This document shows, piece by piece, positions 60,701 to 64,000 of a stretch of 64,000 nucleotides of DNA (its first letter is position 1; each line of letters begins with the position of its first letter). Both the position numbers and the translations under genes were made by a program. Location: NCBI RefSeq assembly GCF_905475395.1, contig NC_058338.1:76953435-77017434 (forward strand), read 5' to 3'. The notes below the pieces were generated by a model. It saw only the letters and a program-made list of their open reading frames with translations, searched no databases and was not told the DNA's origin. Source of the DNA: Chrysoperla carnea. Taxonomy: Eukaryota > Arthropoda > Insecta > Neuroptera > Chrysopidae.

Positions 60701-62898
60701 TTCTCATATCATTCGAAAAAAACATAAAATACCTTTTTTAAGCCCCTTGCATACTGTTTTATATAACAAAAATAACATACAAAAATTTTAAAAATTATTT
60801 AGCAACAAATCTGTTAAGACCATTCGAAAGTTCATACGACCTTTTGGATATTGGTAGTATATAAATCGAGAGATAAATCATATTTTTAAATTTCCCAGAG
60901 ATTTGAGAAGCTCCCAGCGCTAATAAAAAGGGTATATAGCATCTGGCGCAAAAACTGTTTGTCGTTTCACGTTGCAAATTTTAAGGCTAAAATTTAACTC
61001 TTTTCAAAGTAATATTATGTGGTTTTGTACCAATATTTTCTTTACACGTACAGTTTATCACTTCTATTTTTGCTTCTAATTTTATGTAATTGTCGGAATC
61101 CTTCGATAGCATTTTCAAAAAAATTTTCTGGATCAATTTGAATCTGAAACGAAATATTTTAAACATAAAAAACAGATTTTCCTAAAATTTTCGAATTTTG
61201 TATATCACTTTGATATTTATAATTGATTTTTATGTTACATTTATAGTTGATTATCGTCCGATCGACCCAATCAATTCAAAAAAATAAAGGACAGGTATTG
61301 TATCTTGCTTTACTAATTCAATATTTCTTTAGAAACTACCTACAAGTTTATTTTGACGACTATCAGAAACAAATTATATATTTCGTTTTTTGGCATTTGT
61401 CCAAAGAGGTACATTTTTTTCCCCTAAAAAAAATCGAAAATACGAAAAATCTATTTTGTCTCTTATTTTGTTTAAAACTTGTATTTTAGCTAATTTTGAT
61501 ACGGTGAAAACGATGCGGTTGGATAAAATGCACTCCGATTTATAGCTTTCAAGATATCAGTCCTATAGAAACGAAACTCGGACCCAGAAAAATTGGATGT
61601 CGTGATATTTTGAAATTCATAAGTCGGACATTCAAATGGATGCGATTTTTGTAATATTTGGTTCAAAATGACTTTCAATGTATAAAATTTTTATGACTAT
61701 CAGAAACAAATACTTTTGTTGCGATTTTGAAATTCATAATTCGGACATTCAAATGGATGCGATTTTTGTAATATTTGGTTCAAAATGATTTTCAATGTAT
61801 AAAATTTTCATGACTATCAGAAACAAATACTTTTGTTGCGATTTTGAAATTCATAAGTCGGACATTCAAATGGATGCGATTTTTGTAATATTTGGTTCAA
61901 AATGACTTTCAAAGAATAAAATTTTCGTGACTATCAGAAACAAACAATACCAACCCAAAAGGGTTGGTACCCCTTAGAAATATCGAGAAAATTCTAAAAA
62001 TAAGAATATAATTTTTCGATACCTGCCTTGTTTTTGGAAATATCGAAGGCTAAGATTAAACAAAATCGATATTTTGAAAATTACTCCAGATACCGAATAT
62101 TTTTTGAAATTGTGTCTCCACTACCGTGCTCATACATCCTAAATTAATCGGGCACAACGGGCTACTTTTGTTTTCAATATTTATTATAGTTTTAACGTTA
62201 ATTTATAAAGTTTTTCTTTAATTTCCACTAGTTTTGTAGAAATCTATGGAAACATACCACCATAAACATAAACCAACGTTAAATATGCCTACTTTTGAAG
62301 TCATTTATTTATTTAAATAATCGGGCAACCCCCTTAAAATTTTCAGAATTGGTTTAGAATTAGTCCAACAATTTATTTAAAAAAAAAAATTAAACATTTT
62401 TTTAAAATTGCCTCGGTGCTCCTACATCCTTAATTTAAAAAAAATTTAAATCATTTTAGGTTGTCCCAGTCTATCATTTTAAAAATGAATTTATATTTCT
62501 AGTTATCTAGTCTTTTAATTATACTTACATTTTTCATTGTATCAGAAATATACGTTAAATTAAATAATGTAGGCCATATTAAATATTGTTCACGTAACAA
62601 TGATAATTTCTGTAATGCTAATTTTCTGGTTGTATCATCCATCCAAGTTAATAATTTCATACGATTTGCCAATGTAACTTTTAAACGATTAAATAAACCG
62701 CTCACTTTATATGTTAATTGTCGTATATAAAACATTGGATATTGATTAATATATAATGCACCGATTGCTTCATTATATAATTGTGTTGTTAATTGTACAC
62801 AAAATGCTGGTAAATGTTGTTGATAATATTTCGATGCGTTTACCAAATTTTGTAGGACATCACGTGCATACATCATTAATATTGCATTATGTATGATT
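57745..62898 (-). CDS. Neprilysin-like M13 protein, catalytic Glu replaced
   Basis: Five minus-strand exons join in phase: 62898-62529, 61143-61052, 60095-60040, 59968-59700 and 57965-57745 (1,008 nt, about 335 codons, GT-AG introns). Exon 1 is M13 N-terminal domain (MKLLTWMDDTTRKLALQKL). Exon 2 gives IQIDPENFFENAI. Exon 3 gives TYVVNVAYKPQENIV, the equivalent of the NAxY substrate-binding segment. Exon 4 carries FMHSILHGFD at the HExxH zinc site, with HSILH at 59879-59865. Exon 5 has NENMADVGGLQTAYQTW, the ENxAD ligand motif, then LLPKQLFFVIAAQMNC. Both His and the ENxAD Glu and Asp are kept, but the catalytic Glu is Ser, so proteolysis is unlikely. M13 proteins are about 700 aa; the N-terminal third and the last ~40-50 residues are not seen. 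The former may lie beyond the right edge. Confidence 0.9.
58595..59119. mobile_element. MITE in neprilysin intron
   Basis: CCGAATGGGGTATT at the left and AATACCCTATTC at the right are inverted. An inner pair, AAAACGCGAGCATCCAATTT / CTTGTCCGCGTTTT and GACGTAATATCGGTAT / ATACCGATATGACATC, confirms the palindrome. It is non-coding and intronic. Confidence 0.6.
59126..59668. mobile_element. Second intronic MITE
   Basis: AGTGTTTCCAAAGCTACCAA at the left faces TTAAGTTGGGAACACT at the right. CTACCAACTTTT/CTACCTACTTTTT and ATC.ACC..CTAGA words are repeated internally, as is the end-like GGGCAACACTG near 59541. It lies just downstream of the 59968-59700 exon, within the intron, and is immediately adjacent to the element at 58595-59119. 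Confidence 0.55.
61602..61950. repeat. 117-bp tandem repeat, three units
   Basis: TGAAATTCATAA(G/T)TCGGACA starts units at 61611, 61728 and 61845, an exact 117-bp spacing. Units share GGATGCGATTTTTGTAATAT and GACTATCAGAAACAAA and differ at only a few positions. The array sits in the neprilysin intron 62528-61144. Another GACTATCAGAAACAAA lies at about 61359. Confidence 0.85.
61985..62431. mobile_element. GAGCAC-end foldback elements, fused halves
   Basis: The part up to about 62141 resembles the 8602-8916 element and ends CCGTGCTCATACATCC. The rest resembles 23988-24420 (GGGCACA.CG.G, TTAAATATGCCTACTTTTGA) and ends GGTGCTCCTACATCC. It looks like a longer family member or two merged copies, in the neprilysin intron. 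Confidence 0.55.
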
Positions 62899-64000
62899 CT
62901 GAAACAATTTAAGTCAAAAATATGAATCTTGTTTACAAAAAATCGTGTATAACCAGAAGCTGCATTTAATAGCAATTTACTACTATATACAGGTCTCATG
63001 ACCACGGACCATTTTTGCCAGTTACATCCACAATAGTACAGTTAAAGATGTTACAAATAAAGTTAAATGAAAGAAACCGGGTATATTTTGCTTCAACCTC
63101 ATGGAATGTGTTTCAAAGGTGTCAAATATAATGACTAACGAATGAGTTAGTGGCGCAAATGTTAACAAACAATAAATTGTTAATTCAATGGAATGATTAT
63201 TGTTTAAGTTGACTTACAAAATTAATAAATAGGCAACTTGATTAACGTATACGTTATACATGTATAATAGTTTTCGGTTATTTAACAAACACATAACATT
63301 TACGTCATACAATTTGCCTACTTACTAATTTTTTAAGTGAACTTTAACATTGATAGTTTCATTGAATTAAAAATTTATTGTTTATTAACAAATAGAAACA
63401 TTTGCACCATCAACGCATGCGTTACTAATGATATTTGACATCTTAGAAACACATTTCGTGATGTTTTAGCAAAATACGAGCGGTGTTTTTCATTTCCCTT
63501 CATTACCCGATTTTTGTGACATCTTTTACTGTACTACAATTATTCTTACAAAAATATTGTTGCTAAATAATCATTAGGTAAAACAAAAGAGCGAAAGGTG
63601 ACGTGGGACACCCGGTAGGAACTATGTTCTTTTTGCTATACTTAATCTATAGATATGAATCTTAAGCACAAGACCACGACCGTATGAAGAATATTATTAA
63701 TATTTCGAGATAATACACTATAAAAGAAGTAGCGGTCATAGTTCCAAAAATATATTGAAAAGAAGCCCCCGGTGTTTAAACATGACCATTTAAAATTTCA
63801 AAGACATTTTAAAATTAATAATCGCATTTAGATAAGTAAAGAGAGAAAATAACAAATTTAGTGTTTCAAACTACAAATTTTTTTTATTTTAAGTATATTG
63901 TATTGGATCAAATCAATTCCACCTGAGTCATTACTTCTTCTTATTACATATGTTATGACATATTTCAGCTTTAGACATGACGTAAAATGTTGAAAAAGTA
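62899..64000. other. Upstream of the first visible neprilysin exon
   Basis: The reading frame stays open past the acceptor at 62899 up to an ATG at 63005, but the acceptor ATTGTTTCAG and loss of M13 similarity upstream suggest this is intron. No further neprilysin exon was recognised up to the window edge. A palindromic element occupies 63105-63456. Confidence 0.4.
63105..63456. mobile_element. 352-bp palindromic MITE
   Basis: AATGTGTTTCAAAGGTGTCA faces TGACATCTTAGAAACACATT. The arms continue through GCGCAAATGTTAACAAACAATA / TTGTTTATTAACAAATAGAAAC and AATTCAATGGAATGATTATTG against TGATAGTTTCATTGAATT. It is non-coding. Confidence 0.75.

Noticed and set aside
61490-61678. 62-codon minus-strand ORF as a neprilysin exon
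   Set aside because: It overlaps the 117-bp tandem repeat, and the flanking exons already join in phase without it.
61602-61950. CRISPR-like array
   Set aside because: The repeats are 117 bp, directly adjacent, without unique spacers, in an intron of a eukaryotic gene.
62899-63005. Extension of the first neprilysin exon to an ATG at 63005, or a 38-bp intron inside it
   Set aside because: M13 similarity ends at a good acceptor at 62899, and a 38-bp intron would be shorter than any other intron seen here (65 bp minimum).

Overview
This is nuclear DNA from a very AT-rich arthropod genome, most likely an insect. The evidence is GT-AG introns (several 65-71 bp long) in protein-coding genes, a neprilysin (M13)-like gene of the kind duplicated in insects, and a dense population of Helitrons, MITE/foldback elements, tRNA-derived SINEs and decayed LINE and mariner-type copies. 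The order cannot be fixed from the window. No bacterial operons, rRNA genes, functional tRNA genes or CRISPR arrays are present.

Positions 1 to about 37 kb hold no convincing host gene. This stretch is a mosaic of palindromic elements: a cluster at 1-745, then elements near 1.2, 1.6, 8.6, 9.7, 11.6, 13.4, 17.3, 19.2, 20.7, 24.0 and 26.5 kb. It also holds a 1,370-bp TA-flanked element full of GTCAT/ACGTAA words (3454-4823) that carries a LINE tail, two related non-autonomous Helitrons (6336-6794 and 13081-13419), a third Helitron 3' end on the minus strand (16165), and a decayed LINE RNase H segment (10837-11545).

From 37.2 to 42.1 kb lie two small secreted-protein genes, tail to tail. One is on the plus strand (37266-38509, four coding exons, 191 aa) and one on the minus strand (40364-42038, three coding exons, 128 aa). 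Both have a signal peptide, a likely 5'UTR intron ending just before the ATG, only phase-0 introns, an exon ending in IFQ, and a 90-nt last coding exon. They are probably diverged paralogues. Their function is unknown.

From 43.5 to 54 kb is another repeat-rich stretch: a composite palindrome, a mariner-like transposase remnant, a 42-bp tandem repeat, a run of 14 G, and a SINE pair with facing 3' ends that flank a possible signal-peptide exon.

From 54.6 kb to the right edge, five exons of an M13 neprilysin-like gene lie on the minus strand (57745-62898). The zinc-binding HExxH motif reads HSILH, so the catalytic glutamate is replaced by serine while both histidines and the ENxAD motif remain; this looks like a pseudopeptidase. 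Its introns carry MITEs and a 117-bp tandem repeat. The 5' exons lie off the window or were not recognised, and no C-terminal exon was found. Two phase-compatible plus-strand exon candidates (54640-54757 and 57458-57553) lie beyond its visible 3' end.
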